Source: Nephrocerus scutellatus (lineage: Eukaryota > Arthropoda > Insecta > Diptera > Pipunculidae). From it: a stretch of DNA of 64,000 nt. A program made the position numbers and the translations under genes. Position 1 is the stretch's first letter; each line of letters opens with the position of its first letter. The DNA lies in the NCBI GenBank assembly GCA_947095585.1, contig OX352761.1, forward strand, positions 90,516,833 to 90,580,832, written 5' to 3'. Positions 10,522-21,100 of this stretch are shown here, piece after piece. Below the pieces are notes generated by a model. The model had not been told where the DNA came from, ran no database searches, and saw only the letters and a list, made by a program, of their open reading frames with translations.

Positions 10522-11229
10522 GTGAAGACGGTAGAGAGCCCCAAGGTCACGGTGAAAATTGCCAAACTTGCAAAGGACAGCAACAGCTTGGTTGTTAGTG
10601 GTGTGTTAGAAGGTAAACAATGTACGTTTACCTTGGATACAGGAGCTTCCAGATCGGTTGTAAATCCCAAAGTGGTGTCCAAAGGTCAAGTGGAAAAAGT
10701 ATATCGTTATAATTTGAGGACAGCGACCGGAGAAGTTGCAGCAATTAAAGGAGAGTGCTCCTGTAGTGTCGTGTTTGGAGGAATACAGTTTTCTCATCGG
10801 TTTATTGTTGCCAGCATTACAGATGAATGCATATTGGGCTTGGATTTCATGACAGAGCACGAGATGTCCCTTGATCTAAAGAACCACGTGTTAATATGGC
10901 GTAATGTGGAAGTACCCCTGCAAATAAACGACAACCAGATTGGCGGGCTAAGAGTCATTACTGAAGAAAAAGAAGAGATACCACCGATGTGCGAGAAAAT
11001 CATCTATGGCAAGGTGAACGGTGATCTTGGGGACAGTACAGTAGGAATTGTGGAGCCAACCAATTTCAACAAGAACGGATTGATATGCGGAAGAACTCTA
11101 GTGAAACTCCAGCCTAAGATACCAGTGAGAATAATGAACGTTAGCACATCACCGAAGGTAATAGGAGAAGGAACAGTCATTGGCAAGACTCAGGGAGTAA
11201 ACTGTATCGCAAACTGTCAGCCTGTTTAA
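10522..11229 (+). pseudogene. Gypsy A copy 1, aspartic protease
   Basis: Frame with the retroviral-type active site LDTGAS near residue 39 and the second conserved block CILGLDFM near residue 108, as expected of a pol protease that cuts Gag-Pol. The downstream segment (to IANCQPV) is the linker to RT. The frame closes at 11227-11229 because one base is missing; the continuation KYTPLDLERKQ is readable in the next frame. This is the only copy in the window that keeps the protease. Confidence 0.85.
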
Positions 11230-12660
11230 AATATACGCCACTAGATCTGGAAAGGAAGCAGATAATTCATTCGCTATGTAAACATCTTCCAGCAGCGCAG
11301 CGACAAGCAGCAGAAAAGGCGCTAGAGCAATTTGCCGACGTTTTTGCTGTCAGCGACAACGACATGGGTAAAACCAACTTAATGCGACATCGAATCGATA
11401 CAGGAAATGCGACTCCAATTCGACAGGCGCCAATACTATTACCGCTTGCTAAGCAACAAGAAGCAGAAAAGCTGGTTAAGAAAATGGAACGGGATGGAAT
11501 CATAGAGAAGTCCAAAAGCCCATGGAGTTAACCTGTGGTACTTGTCCAAAAGAAAGATGGTTCAACTAGATTTTGTGTGGACTATCGGAAACTAAACGAT
11601 GTCACCAAGAATGATAGTTATCCATTACCACGTATAGACGACACGTTGGACACCTTATCTGGAGCCAGAATCTTCAGTACATTGGATCTGAAAAGCGGAT
11701 ACTGGCAGGTAGCAATTCATGACAACGACAAGGAGAAGATAGCATTTACTGCGGGAAACGGCTTGTATCAATTTTCTGTAATGCAGTTTGGTTTATGCAA
11801 TGCTCCTCCTACGTTCGAGCGGTTGATGGAACATGTTTTGCGAGGCCTTAGCTGGAAGACATGTCTAGTCTATTTGGATGACATCATTGTTTTTGGTCGT
11901 ACATTTAATGAGCACGTGAATAATCTTCGGCAAGTTTTGGAAACCATTAAAGCTGCAGGATTGAAGTTGAGTCCATCGAAATGTAGCCTTTTCAAAAATG
12001 AAGTGAATTTTTTGGGCCACATTGTATCCAGTCAAGGAGTGCGCACGGATCCCAAGAAGTTGGAAGCTGTTAACGAATGGACGGTACCAAAGAATTTACA
12101 TGAGCTGCGAAGTTTTCTGGGACTATGCTCATACTATCGACGGTTGGTGCCTAACTTCGCAGATGTTGCACGAAGCCTTCATCGCCTTACTGAGAAGAAC
12201 CAAAAGTTCCAATGGTCGAGTGAGCACCAAAAACCATTTGAGTTGCTGAAGGGAAAGCTGTGCAGCTCTCCAATTCTGGCGTATCCACAGGCAGGAGAAC
12301 TATTCATTCTGGACACTGATGCTAGCAATGCGGGAAAAGGAGCGGTTCTATTGCAGAATCAAGAAGGAAAGGAGCGTGTAATAGCGTAATACAGCCGTTC
12401 GCTTTCTAAGCCCAAGAAGAACTATTGCGTGACGCGAAGGGAATTGCTAGCTGTTGTCGATAGCGTCAAACACTTCCACAAGTACCTATACGGTCAGGAA
12501 TTCCTTCTTCGAACTGACCATGCAGCACTCAAGTGGCTAATGCAGTTTAGGGAACCAGAGGGTCAAGTGGCCAGATGGATCGAACGACTCCAATCATATT
12601 CATTCAGAACAGAGCATAGAAAAGGAATGCTGCACAATAATGCCGACGGGCTATCCAGAA
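11230..12660 (+). pseudogene. Gypsy A copy 1, reverse transcriptase and RNase H
   Basis: RT blocks in order: RHRIDTGNATPIRQAP, a stop TAA at 11529-11531 just before [45 protein letters not shown] ([11 protein letters not shown], near 11871) and the connection [12 protein letters not shown]. RNase H follows: [11 protein letters not shown], a stop TAA at 12387-12389, then YCVTRRELLAVV and LLRTDHAALKWL. Only these point lesions break about 470 codons, so decay is recent or slow. Confidence 0.9.
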
Positions 12661-13796
12661 GACCTTGTGCACCCCAATGCAAACATTGTACAAGGCAAGA
12701 AAACAAGAAGTGCTCTGAAGTAGTTGCACAAAGAAGACTACAAGTAGAAGATCGCTGGACAAAAGAGCAGCTAAGGGAGGAACAAGTGCGCGATGATTCG
12801 ATTGCTCCAATATTTAAATGGAAGGAGCAAGGTGAAAGACCGGAGTGGCACGAGATTGCAACAGGAAGTCCTACAGTAAAAAGTTACTGGGCTCAATGGC
12901 AGTCATTGAGATTGGAAGATGGACTACTGGTAATACTGGACATAGCTGGTCCATTCCCAGAAACAAGAGATGGAAATCGCTATATACTCGTGTGCATTAA
13001 TTAATTCAGTAAATAGGCAGAAGCATATCCCATCGCAAACCAGGAAGCTAGCACGGTGGCTAGGGCTTTCGTGGACAATTGGATCTGCAGATTTGGAGTA
13101 CCACTGGAATTACATTCCGATCAAGGGCGGAATTTTGAATCGCTAGTCTTTCAAGAGCTGTGCCAAGTACTCAACATCAAGAAAACGAGGACTACTCCGT
13201 TACATCCACAGTCAGACGGAATGGTCGAAAGGTTCAACAGGACGCTGATAGAGCATCTGCGAAAAGAAGTTAATGCCAACCATGATGAATAGGATCGTGG
13301 TATACCGTTGTTTATGATGGGTTATCGTAGTGCTGTCCACAACACAACTAAAAACTCTCCAGCAATGATTGTATTTGGCAGAGAACTTCGTCTTCCATGC
13401 GACATCAAATTTGGATCACCACCAGTAGAACCGACAACAAAAGAGAACTACGTTAGTGATCTAAGGCAGAGGATGACCGCTGTTCATGCTGCAGTAAGGA
13501 GCAACATAGTGGATGCCAGCAACCGGATGAAAACGCGATATGACCTGCGAGCAAATTGTGGTGGATTTCAGGAAGGAGGTTTGGTCTGGCTTTACAATCC
13601 CAAGAGAAGAAAAGGTAAATCTCCAAAACTACAGCAGAGTTGGGAAGGACCATATAAGATCATTAAGAGGATTAATGACGTCGTATATCGGATTCAACAA
13701 AGCCCCAGATGTAAAATGAAAGTTGTTCGCGTTGACAGATTGACAAGGTACAACAACAGAAGGAATGCTGAATCTGTTAGGGACGAACAGAATTAA
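12661..13796 (+). pseudogene. Gypsy A copy 1, integrase, zinc domain deleted
   Basis: After the tether region the frame jumps at about 12930 from EDGLL to DIAGPFPETRDG: the HHCC zinc-binding domain and the residues just before the first catalytic Asp, all present in copy 2, are deleted. The core keeps the second Asp (LHSDQGRNFES) and the Glu (HPQSDGMVERF). Stops at 13003, 13015 and 13290 interrupt it. The C-terminus holds a GPY/F-type module (WEGPYKIIKRINDVVYRI) before the stop at 13794-13796. Confidence 0.88.
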
Positions 13797-13807
13797 GGTG
13801 GGGGTAA
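13795..13807 (+). other. Polypurine tract
   Basis: AAGGTGGGGGTAA directly before the 3' LTR, the expected plus-strand primer. Confidence 0.8.
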
Positions 13808-14433
13808 TGTTACGAAAAGTAGTCAGTAGCGTATATAATAGAATTAGAATCCTAATATAAATCCCAATGTAAATACTGCATACTAAAAATAAGCACTTTC
13901 CATTGCAGGCGCTAACAGTATTAGATTATTTGAAATTTGAAATGTAACCGCCATCAAGTTTGAATCATTGTGTACTAGTCAAACAAGTAGTCAAACCGGT
14001 TTGTGCGGTTTGCCCGGTTTTTGTAAAAGAACATAATTGAACATGTAGTCTATTTTTAGAAGATGACTCATTACATATAAGTATCGTTAGTTGTAAATAA
14101 GGGAATAAGGCTACAATTTTCTGGTCTTTTCTCGATATTTCTGTCTGGCTTTTAATTAAGTATAAATAGAGGCGTTAGGTTAAAGTAAGATTATTAGTTG
14201 TTTGGAATTTAACAAGTGCAGTTGTAAAAGTTATTGTAAAGTGATAAAGCTATAACCTAAGAGAATTTTTATGAAGTACTTGTGTACATTTAAAGTATAA
14301 TCACCATTATAAATTGTGAACTTGTGTTAAGTTTATTGTTGTTCATTAAAATTGTTATTTGTAAATTAATTAACTTGTGTTGTGTTTTATTTGCAGAATC
14401 CTTCATGAACTCGAAAGCCTGAATTTCGTAACA
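13808..14433 (+). repeat. Gypsy A copy 1, 3' LTR
   Basis: 626 bp, near-identical to the 5' LTR apart from a handful of substitutions and short indels (for example TGCATACTTATAGGTGC shortened to TGCAGGCGC). The low divergence points to a fairly recent insertion. Confidence 0.92.
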
Positions 14434-14437
14434 GTAT

Positions 14438-15565
14438 AGAAAATTATAAACCATAATCTTATGACACGAGTAAAGCGTAAAGGGTATGGCTATGGACAAC
14501 ATATAATTTAGGAGTTGGTACATAGGTAAACTTTGGCCAAATATCCTATGTATATTAAGAATCCGACTGATTTTTATTACAGTCTACACACATTGAAACG
14601 GTCAACACGTAAGCAAGATTTGTGCCACAACCAATACCGGAGACATTACTTATTATAGATATTCTAAACACTTCCGTACATTATGCTTGCTTACGGATGG
14701 ATGGTGTAGGCAGATCTTGGGTAACTTACGAGTTTGGTTGAAATATTCTTGAAACTAGGAAACTGAATAATGCATCAAGCGATGTCGACAATGATGGTAT
14801 TTCTAAAGTGCCATCCGCATTTCCTTGATCGTCTTTTGTATTTAGTTTCAATCAAGTATACAGCAATAAGCAGGTACATCATTTCCTTGTACAAACATAT
14901 GTACAACTTGCACGTTTTCTTTAACCTTAGAGACGGCCCTTGATATTGCAATTTCAAAAATCGAAGTCGTTTGGAGTTCAATAATCAATTCATTGAAAGG
15001 TATATGTAGATAGGTAGCGTACATTTCATGTACCGATGTAAGTACGGTCTCGCATCCAAGTTTAAACAAACATACGGTGCAACAGCGGATTAGTAGTACC
15101 ATTCAAAATGAACCTACATACACACACACCGTACGCTGCGCGATATATGAACATTCTGTTGTTTTTTCTGGTACTTATAAATTGCACACAAGTATATACA
15201 TATGTATGTCTACTCGTATACCTAAATCATATAATGGTATCCTTCAGGTTCACTGGAGATGCCTACAAGAAACGAAACTACAAACCTATTTGCGTGGATG
15301 AAATGATGAAGTTCGAGTCTATACTGCAACATAATAGTGTCATCAATTCATGAGCGGTATGGGCAAAAGAGAAATCCCTTTCTTTCAATATTCAATACTA
15401 TTTGATATTCACTGATTATGAGTTGCAAATCGTTTGGGTTAAACTTGTTAAAAACCAAAATAAATATCAACGTATATTTCGCATACATATTTAAATTTAT
15501 TTATTTATGAAGGCATATATATTAATTAATTACATTTCAGTAGCCTCTGTGCAATGTAGCGAATT
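14438..15565. other. Unique-looking DNA; one weak small ORF
   Basis: No transposon family recognised. On the + strand 15147-15353 could encode 68 residues starting MNILLFFLVLINCTQ, which looks like a signal peptide. The frame then passes through TATATACATATGTATGT-like intergenic sequence, and a GT...CTTCAG pair about 60 nt apart would splice it out of frame. I do not call it a gene. Confidence 0.3.
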
Positions 15566-16118
15566 AAAAAACAACCAAAAAAGATTAAAATTTTTCTTCT
15601 AAATTTACAATCGGAGATACATGTTTGGAAAGTTTGAAAAAAAGCGGGTTAATTTTTAAAAAATTATATGGGAAAAATTAAATGCTGGATTCCTGGGTCC
15701 CTGGGATCCAAAATTTTACAAAAAGCGATGTCCTTCGGAGATACACATGTGTATATAATTTGAAGAAAATCGGGTAAACTTTTTCTTAAAAAAGCTTATG
15801 GCAGCCCCTCGACCACTGGGCCCGATCACTACCAAATTTATACACAAAGTGTTGTCCATCCGAGATACACAAGTGTATAAAACTTGAAGAAAATCGCGAA
15901 AAATTTTAAATTTTTTGAATGGGAGCCCCTCGAAACCGGCGCCCGGTCACTTCCAAATTTTAATAGAAAGTAATGTCACCGGAGGTACAAATAAGTACAA
16001 AATTTAAAGAAGATCGAGCTCTGGGAAGTGTCTTAAAAAGATGCAAGATTCCACCACCGAACGACCGAACGACAGAACGACAAAAACATGCCGACGCGAA
16101 GTTAATATAGAGAATTAA
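15566..16118 (-). mobile_element. Complete short Helitron-like element
   Basis: Reverse orientation. 5' end TCTCTATATTAACTTCGCG type (here TTAATTCTCTATATTAAC near 16100-16118), a GTTCGGTCGTT-type short tandem (GAACGACCGAACGAC on +), the conserved TCTTTTTAAGACACTTCCC region, three ~120-bp units with ACACATGTGT palindromes and GC patches, and the 3' end AAAATTTTAATCTTTTTTGG. About 553 bp, non-coding, so non-autonomous. Confidence 0.7.
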
Positions 16119-16431
16119 AAAAAAATGTTTCTATATATGGTATCGTTTTTGAAACTAAATAACCAAATAACATGTATTTAGTTAGTTTCAAAATTTATCA
16201 CAACTGCATTGTTATTAAATTGATTGGTAGTAATAAAAAACGGATTTTGGGTACTTCGAAAGATTTAAAATGAACTCAGGAAGGCATTAGCACCTTCATT
16301 TCACCGCTTTTCTTTCCAACAGTTTTATACACATTTACACGAGCATGTAAAAATTAACCACAGTGAATGTACGCTTTCTGGTGCGCTGGCCCTAAATTTC
16401 TTATGAGAACTGTTTAGTTTTTATTTACACA

Positions 16432-16550
16432 TCCTTTGCACCTTTATACTCGTAATGCTATGCACAGCGTAAGCGTTAGGAATATAAGTAGAGGAAAAGA
16501 GGAGATGTGTATGCACATCGGTCTTGAATGCCTGAGGACGATTAGTTGCT
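16432..16550 (+). repeat. Dispersed repeat module, pair with 29325-29440
   Basis: TTTGCACCTTTATACTCG, CACAGCGTAAGCGTT and GAGGAGATGTGTATGCAC recur with mismatches at 29325-29440. Both lie next to Helitron-like copies. Family unknown. Confidence 0.55.
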
Positions 16551-16615
16551 AGCACAGTTTAAGCTTTTTTGGCATTTTGATTAAGAGGTGAATTTGATAT
16601 ATATATATAATAGAT

Positions 16616-16890
16616 TTATACGTGGGCGCCGTGGCTCAGTGGACAAGAGCATGGTTTCTGAGCAGGAGGTTCGTGGTTCGAATCCCAGTAACACCAAAAG
16701 TATTTTTCACGGTATCCCACCTCTCGCGGTCCAAGATTACTTACTTCCTGCCGTTCGGATCCGGCATTGAATTGTAGGTCCCGTCCACTTCATTTGTGTG
16801 CAAAAACATACATACTCAACAAAAATGGTTGCGAGAAGCGAGAAGCCTTGGACCGCAATGGTCTGTCGCGCCGAATATTATTATTATTAA
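16616..16890 (+). mobile_element. tRNA-derived SINE, copy 1
   Basis: Head with a perfect RNA polymerase III A box TGGCTCAGTGG (16632-16642) and B box GGTTCGAATCC (16675-16685), a tRNA-like CCAGTAACACCA end, a unique body (CCGTTCGGATCCGGCATTG, CTTGGACCGCAATGGTC, GTCTGTCGCGCCGAATA) and an (ATT)n tail. The body matches copy 2 at 25658. An imperfect duplication TAATAGAT brackets it (16608-16615 and 16888-16895). The stems do not pair as a functional tRNA, so it is not a tRNA gene. Confidence 0.85.
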
Positions 16891-17162
16891 TAGATACCTA
16901 TAACACGTGCCATGAAATTGTGAAAGTTTATATCGTCGAACATATGGTCATAGGACAGGGGACAGGCATAGAGTGCTACAGCTAATTATTAATTAATATT
17001 TTTATAATTAATACAATACGTATATCGCATTTATTTTTATCTGTCTGATATAATGCTAGTTGTGACTGAAGTCTGTGCCTTAGATTCATATATGAGATGC
17101 GGACCCGTACAAACCAGAAGTTTCATCGGATGCATAATTTTTATTCGTTTTGTTCTTTTATT

Positions 17163-17460
17163 ATTCAGGGTAAGATGTTATAGAGTGATGCGATGAGGCG
17201 ATCCGTTCCGTTCCGTCTGACGGTCCTCGCATAGGTCTGCTCAACTCCGTTTCAGTATTGTGCGATATTCGTTTTTTGGCATTTCTGAATGGATAGTTGG
17301 AGTTGGCTGTAGGAGTTGGACGTTTTAAGTTTTTTTTATCGTTAGATTTACTCGCGTTTACGCTTATCGTAGTCATAGTCATAGGCATCACCATCGCCAC
17401 GGCACCTGCATTGCCTTCGTATTCGCTCATAGTCACAGAGTAGTCGTCATCGTCATCCAT
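17163..17460 (-). CDS. Hypothetical small ORF upstream of the host gene
   Basis: ATG at 17458-17460 in a strong context (CCAGCCATGG), 99 codons, stop near 17161-17163. Starts MDDDDDYSVTMSEYEGN, then Met/Thr-rich, then basic (KKNLKRPTPTANSN, RNAKKRISHN). No domain or family recognised, no signal peptide, no transposon similarity. It is head-to-head with the host gene whose first coding exon is 0.67 kb away, so a shared promoter region is conceivable. It could be a first exon, an antisense shadow or chance. Confidence 0.35.
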
Positions 17461-17589
17461 GGCTGGGGATTGGATTCGTAAGTAACATAAGTTCAAATAA
17501 TGTTTGCAGAGCTCCCGCAGGTGGAAGTCAAAAGACTAGCGCACAGTCATATGGAATTCAGTCTTTGACGAGATTTTATTCGGGGCGTA

Positions 17590-17700
17590 CGTGTTTGTCG
17601 CTAGTGCGCAGTGCAGTGCTGCGATTCGGTTAAGTTTCAGTTTACTGCAGTTTGGTTTATTATTCAATACAGTTCAGTGCACAATATTCGTGTTTCACTA
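17590..17700 (+). promoter_or_regulatory. Candidate promoter / transcription start region
   Basis: Several initiator-like TCAGT elements (TTTCAGTTTAC at 17635, GTTCAGTGC at 17672) lie in a locally GC-richer stretch (GTGCGCAGTGCAGTGCTGCG), the look of a fly core promoter. No convincing TATA or DPE at the right spacing. Several ATGs lie between here and 18127, so a nearer start or a 5' UTR intron is possible. Confidence 0.25.
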
Positions 17701-18126
17701 TTAGAGATTTCGATGCTTATTTGTTTCTGACTCATCGAATATTCTGTGCCATATCATCGCTATTGTCAAATTGGCCGTTCACGTTTGGTCTTTTCTAAGA
17801 TACCGTTGGGAAATTATCCGCTTTTCCCTCAGATCATGAACGAATTTCTTGCAGCTTCCTTTTTTACTATAACATTTTATTTGAAATGAATGTTGGTTGT
17901 TTGTACACTGGGATAACGTGTTTCCGCGATTGACAGTTACTGTTGGTCATCCATTATTTATTCTGTCTGTTCTGTTTTAGTGCGTGCATTCCACGGAAGT
18001 GACTCAATTATGATATATTGACACATTATACTAGTTTTGAGTAAAAACTGTGATTAATGCTATTTCAATCAATTACAATAAATCTGGTTGTGTTCCCCGT
18101 TGACGATATTTAAATAAATTACCGAT

Positions 18127-18155
18127 ATGAATCTGCTAAGGCTGTACTTGATAAG
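18127..18155 (+). CDS. Host gene, coding exon 1: predicted secreted basic protein
   Basis: ATG at 18127 (G at -3) opens nine codons, MNLLRLYLI, plus two bases, then the donor AAG|GTTTGT at 18156. Joined at this phase to exon 2 it continues as S-IACVVSL, so the first 22 or so residues make a textbook signal peptide: short basic n-region, hydrophobic core, Gly-Cys-Tyr-Ser near the cleavage zone. Exon lengths 29, 241 and 381 nt sum to 651, exactly 217 codons with the stop; the product is 216 residues. The rest is basic, rich in Lys, Asn, Tyr and Ser, without Cys pairs or a second hydrophobic segment, so secretion or matrix location is likely. I do not recognise the family. Weakest link: the first donor is only moderate, and the 6.8-kb intron could hide another exon. 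Confidence 0.55.
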
Positions 18156-21100
18156 GTTTGTATAGAAATAGTTTGCTGGAGAAGAAAGATAGACCATTCT
18201 TGCAATTTCTCCGCTTAATAGAAAAACCGATTAACATTAAAGTAGTTTTGAAAATATAATTTTCATGTCAATTTAAGCATTTATAAACAATAAAAAAATG
18301 AAGAAGTTTTCTTCGTTTCAATTTAAAAGCAGGTACATATTATATAATTATTTAATATAATTATATAAATACACTTTAAGCAATTATATAAATTGTACTA
18401 GGCGTTGGCCAATTCACTTAATGTTAAAGTGCACTCAACTGAAGCTTTGGCTATCAAAGGTTAGCTGATAGCAATTGTATCAACTATAATATTTGATCTT
18501 TTAATCGATAATTGATTCATTACATATCATTTATACGGGTTCGACTAAACACAAAGAATTAAAGTTCTGTTACGAGTACAATAGGATTTTTGTTCATCAG
18601 GTTGCAATGTGACGCTTGTTTTTTCTTTTCTTTCTTGTAATCTTTATTTTAAAAGTCTTTTTGGCTTTAATATTATTTCAGTATTTCCTTTTGTTATTAC
18701 GGTATTTGCGAGGTTCGATATACTCGTATGTGGCAAATAAAGATGAATAACTATAGCAACCAAATTGATCCAAGGATATGGGAGGCAATGTTATGAGTAT
18801 ATACGCTGGTGCATATATATGAGTAAACCACGTAACCCAAAATGTAGTATAAATTGCTTTTATAATTTATTTTTGTAGGTACATGGAAATTAAATTTTAC
18901 TAAAAAATATCTAAAGTTATATATCATTATCATTATTTATAATGTGCTTTCACGATATCGTTCTGTCCACTATCTCATCTGTGTGCTAACATTAAACATA
19001 GTTTGTTGTTGCAGTTTAATACGCTTAATTTTCTTTATGTTGCATCCTTCTCCATTTAGTCTATGTGATGCGTCTGAACACGAATAAGTTGATCGCATTG
19101 TCAGGAAGTCATCATTTCTATAACAAAATAAGCAGTTCTCATAAGTCCATAAATTTAGTTTTTTATGTACTAAAAAGACAGGCGAAAATATGCAACATAT
19201 TATAGCAATTTACAAGAATCTCAAGAGGTAACGCTAACCTTTGTATTGATAAAGTAATAAACGGACTTCTTTCAATATCAATTTTCTTTAACTAGGTAAC
19301 AACAAAGATTTTACTCTCTTATTCTCTTATACCTTAAACTCTGTTTGTATCTAAATAACAAGGTTACTCATATTTTGTTTATTTCAATTGAAAAGTTTAA
19401 AGTTAAAGACCAGCCAGGTTGTAGCATTTTCAACGTTCATCATATATACTTAAAATTAATAACGAGTATTTGACATGCAAAGTCATCCCTAAACTTTAAA
19501 TTTCATAAATCGATTTTAGTTACAAAAATTAAAAACGAAAAAACCGAAATAGGAAATCCTTTTAACAAAAGCCTGAACTTGCAGTTGCCACACAAACCAC
19601 AAAGAACCTTCAAAGAATCTTTTGAAAAGATATTTTCACTTTTCTGGCAAACTTCATTTGAAACTAACCCTTCCGCTCATCCATGCAATGTTTGGCGACA
19701 AGAAACACATTGATTTCGGATTTGATTTGGACATTATTCAAGAATTTGAAACATTTTTAAGTCTTTTCAGTTTTTGGTAGCTGAATTTTGATAAGCCGAT
19801 CAGCTTGAAAGTTGTGCGTGCCTTTTTCGTTTGTTAGGACTAGTACTACAGAAGAATACAGTACGATTCACTGTCAAGTTGTTGGTTTTAAAGAGAGACG
19901 TCAACTAGTTCCTAAAGCACTGATTTGTTCAATGAGGTTCCAAGAATTTTGAAGGCTCACTTGCGTCATTATTTGTAATATTATCTTGGTCAATATTTTT
20001 TGTAGTTTTTCCTGACCATGACGCATTATGCATTTGGACTCGTGTCGTTTTAATTTTGTGACCGTTTTCCGTATTGCCTTTTTATAATAAATCAGGGAAA
20101 ATTCTGAAAAATAAATTGAAACCGGCTACAAACGTGAGAAATTTGATGTATTGTAAATTACATTCCTTCAATTTTTTAATTTTAGTAAAGGGCTTAGACC
20201 ACGTTATTGCCATGACGCAAGTCATTCAGGGAGTTCTCCGTTGGCAACAAGTTAAAATATAAAAAAATTAGACTATTCGATTAACGAGGAACGACGTAAT
20301 ATACTCGTACGAAATAAAAAAAAATATAGTCTCCGAAAAAAGGTTCCACTAACTTGCCTCCTCTTCACACTGGTGTATGACAAAGTGATCTTAAACTCAG
20401 ATGTTAAAAGGATCAAATTCTTACACTGGCTTGATAGAACTTAAAGAGCTGGCTTTCATCCAGTACAGTTCTGGCGGTACAAAACCTGGGAACGAAGTAC
20501 ATAGTGTTCGCGTCTGCAAGCAAGGTCCTCGAAGGGCACGAAATTGAAGTTATGCAATTCTTTAAATTATTGTAGCACCTAACAAAAGCTTTGAACGAGA
20601 AATTTGCGCATACACGGTTGCTTAAAGCCAACAAATCCTACATAAGTATGTCAAGACTCTTCAAACCTACAGTATCTAACCATAACATTTAAGCTGCTAG
20701 GTAAATATCAGGACGCCCAGGTTCGGGGGTGAAAAAGTGACCAATTGACGTTGTATTTGGCAACGTTTTCATTGACGTTTCAATTGTTTTGATGTTGAGT
20801 TTGAATGGTGGATCAACACAACCACATTTCCTTTATGCTTTCTTCATTTTGGTATTATTAAAAAATGCCTTATAAATATTTGATGTTGCAAGAGTGTATC
20901 AGTATATGTATAAACATGGGCAGATTAATTTTTGTTGTTTCTAATCGCCTGAGGGTTATTTGTGAAAATGTTTATTCTTTGGTTTTATGTGAACAATTTG
21001 AGCTATTCAATCTCTTCGTATTGTTCCGTTGCTTTCACTTTTTGGTTTGATTCATTTTTAAGTAGCAGCTTGCAGGCGCTATACTTTACTACATGGAAAA

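Larger units (their letters stand above)
8897..14437 (+). mobile_element. Gypsy family A, copy 1: LTR retrotransposon with TSD
   Basis: Element 8901-14433 (about 5.5 kb) between direct repeats GTAT at 8897-8900 and 14434-14437, a 4-bp target duplication typical of Ty3/gypsy integrases. It has two LTRs, a tRNA-Leu-type primer site, gag, protease, RT, RNase H and integrase remnants and a polypurine tract, in the order that defines Ty3/gypsy. No envelope-like ORF is present between integrase and LTR. Stops, a frameshift and two internal deletions (gag centre; integrase zinc domain) make it non-autonomous. Confidence 0.92.

Noticed and set aside
13800..14433. Envelope gene (endogenous retrovirus) in gypsy family A
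   Set aside because: Integrase is followed at once by the polypurine tract and LTR in both copies; no room for an env ORF.
15147..15353. Two-exon small gene with a 60-nt intron
   Set aside because: The only GT-AG pairings put the downstream conserved-looking frame out of phase; kept only as a weak observation.
16624..16700. tRNA gene (A and B boxes, CCA-like end); likewise 25666-25742 and 52638-52713
   Set aside because: Acceptor and T stems do not pair, two of the three continue into a shared SINE body with an (ATT)n tail, and one has an exact 12-bp target duplication.
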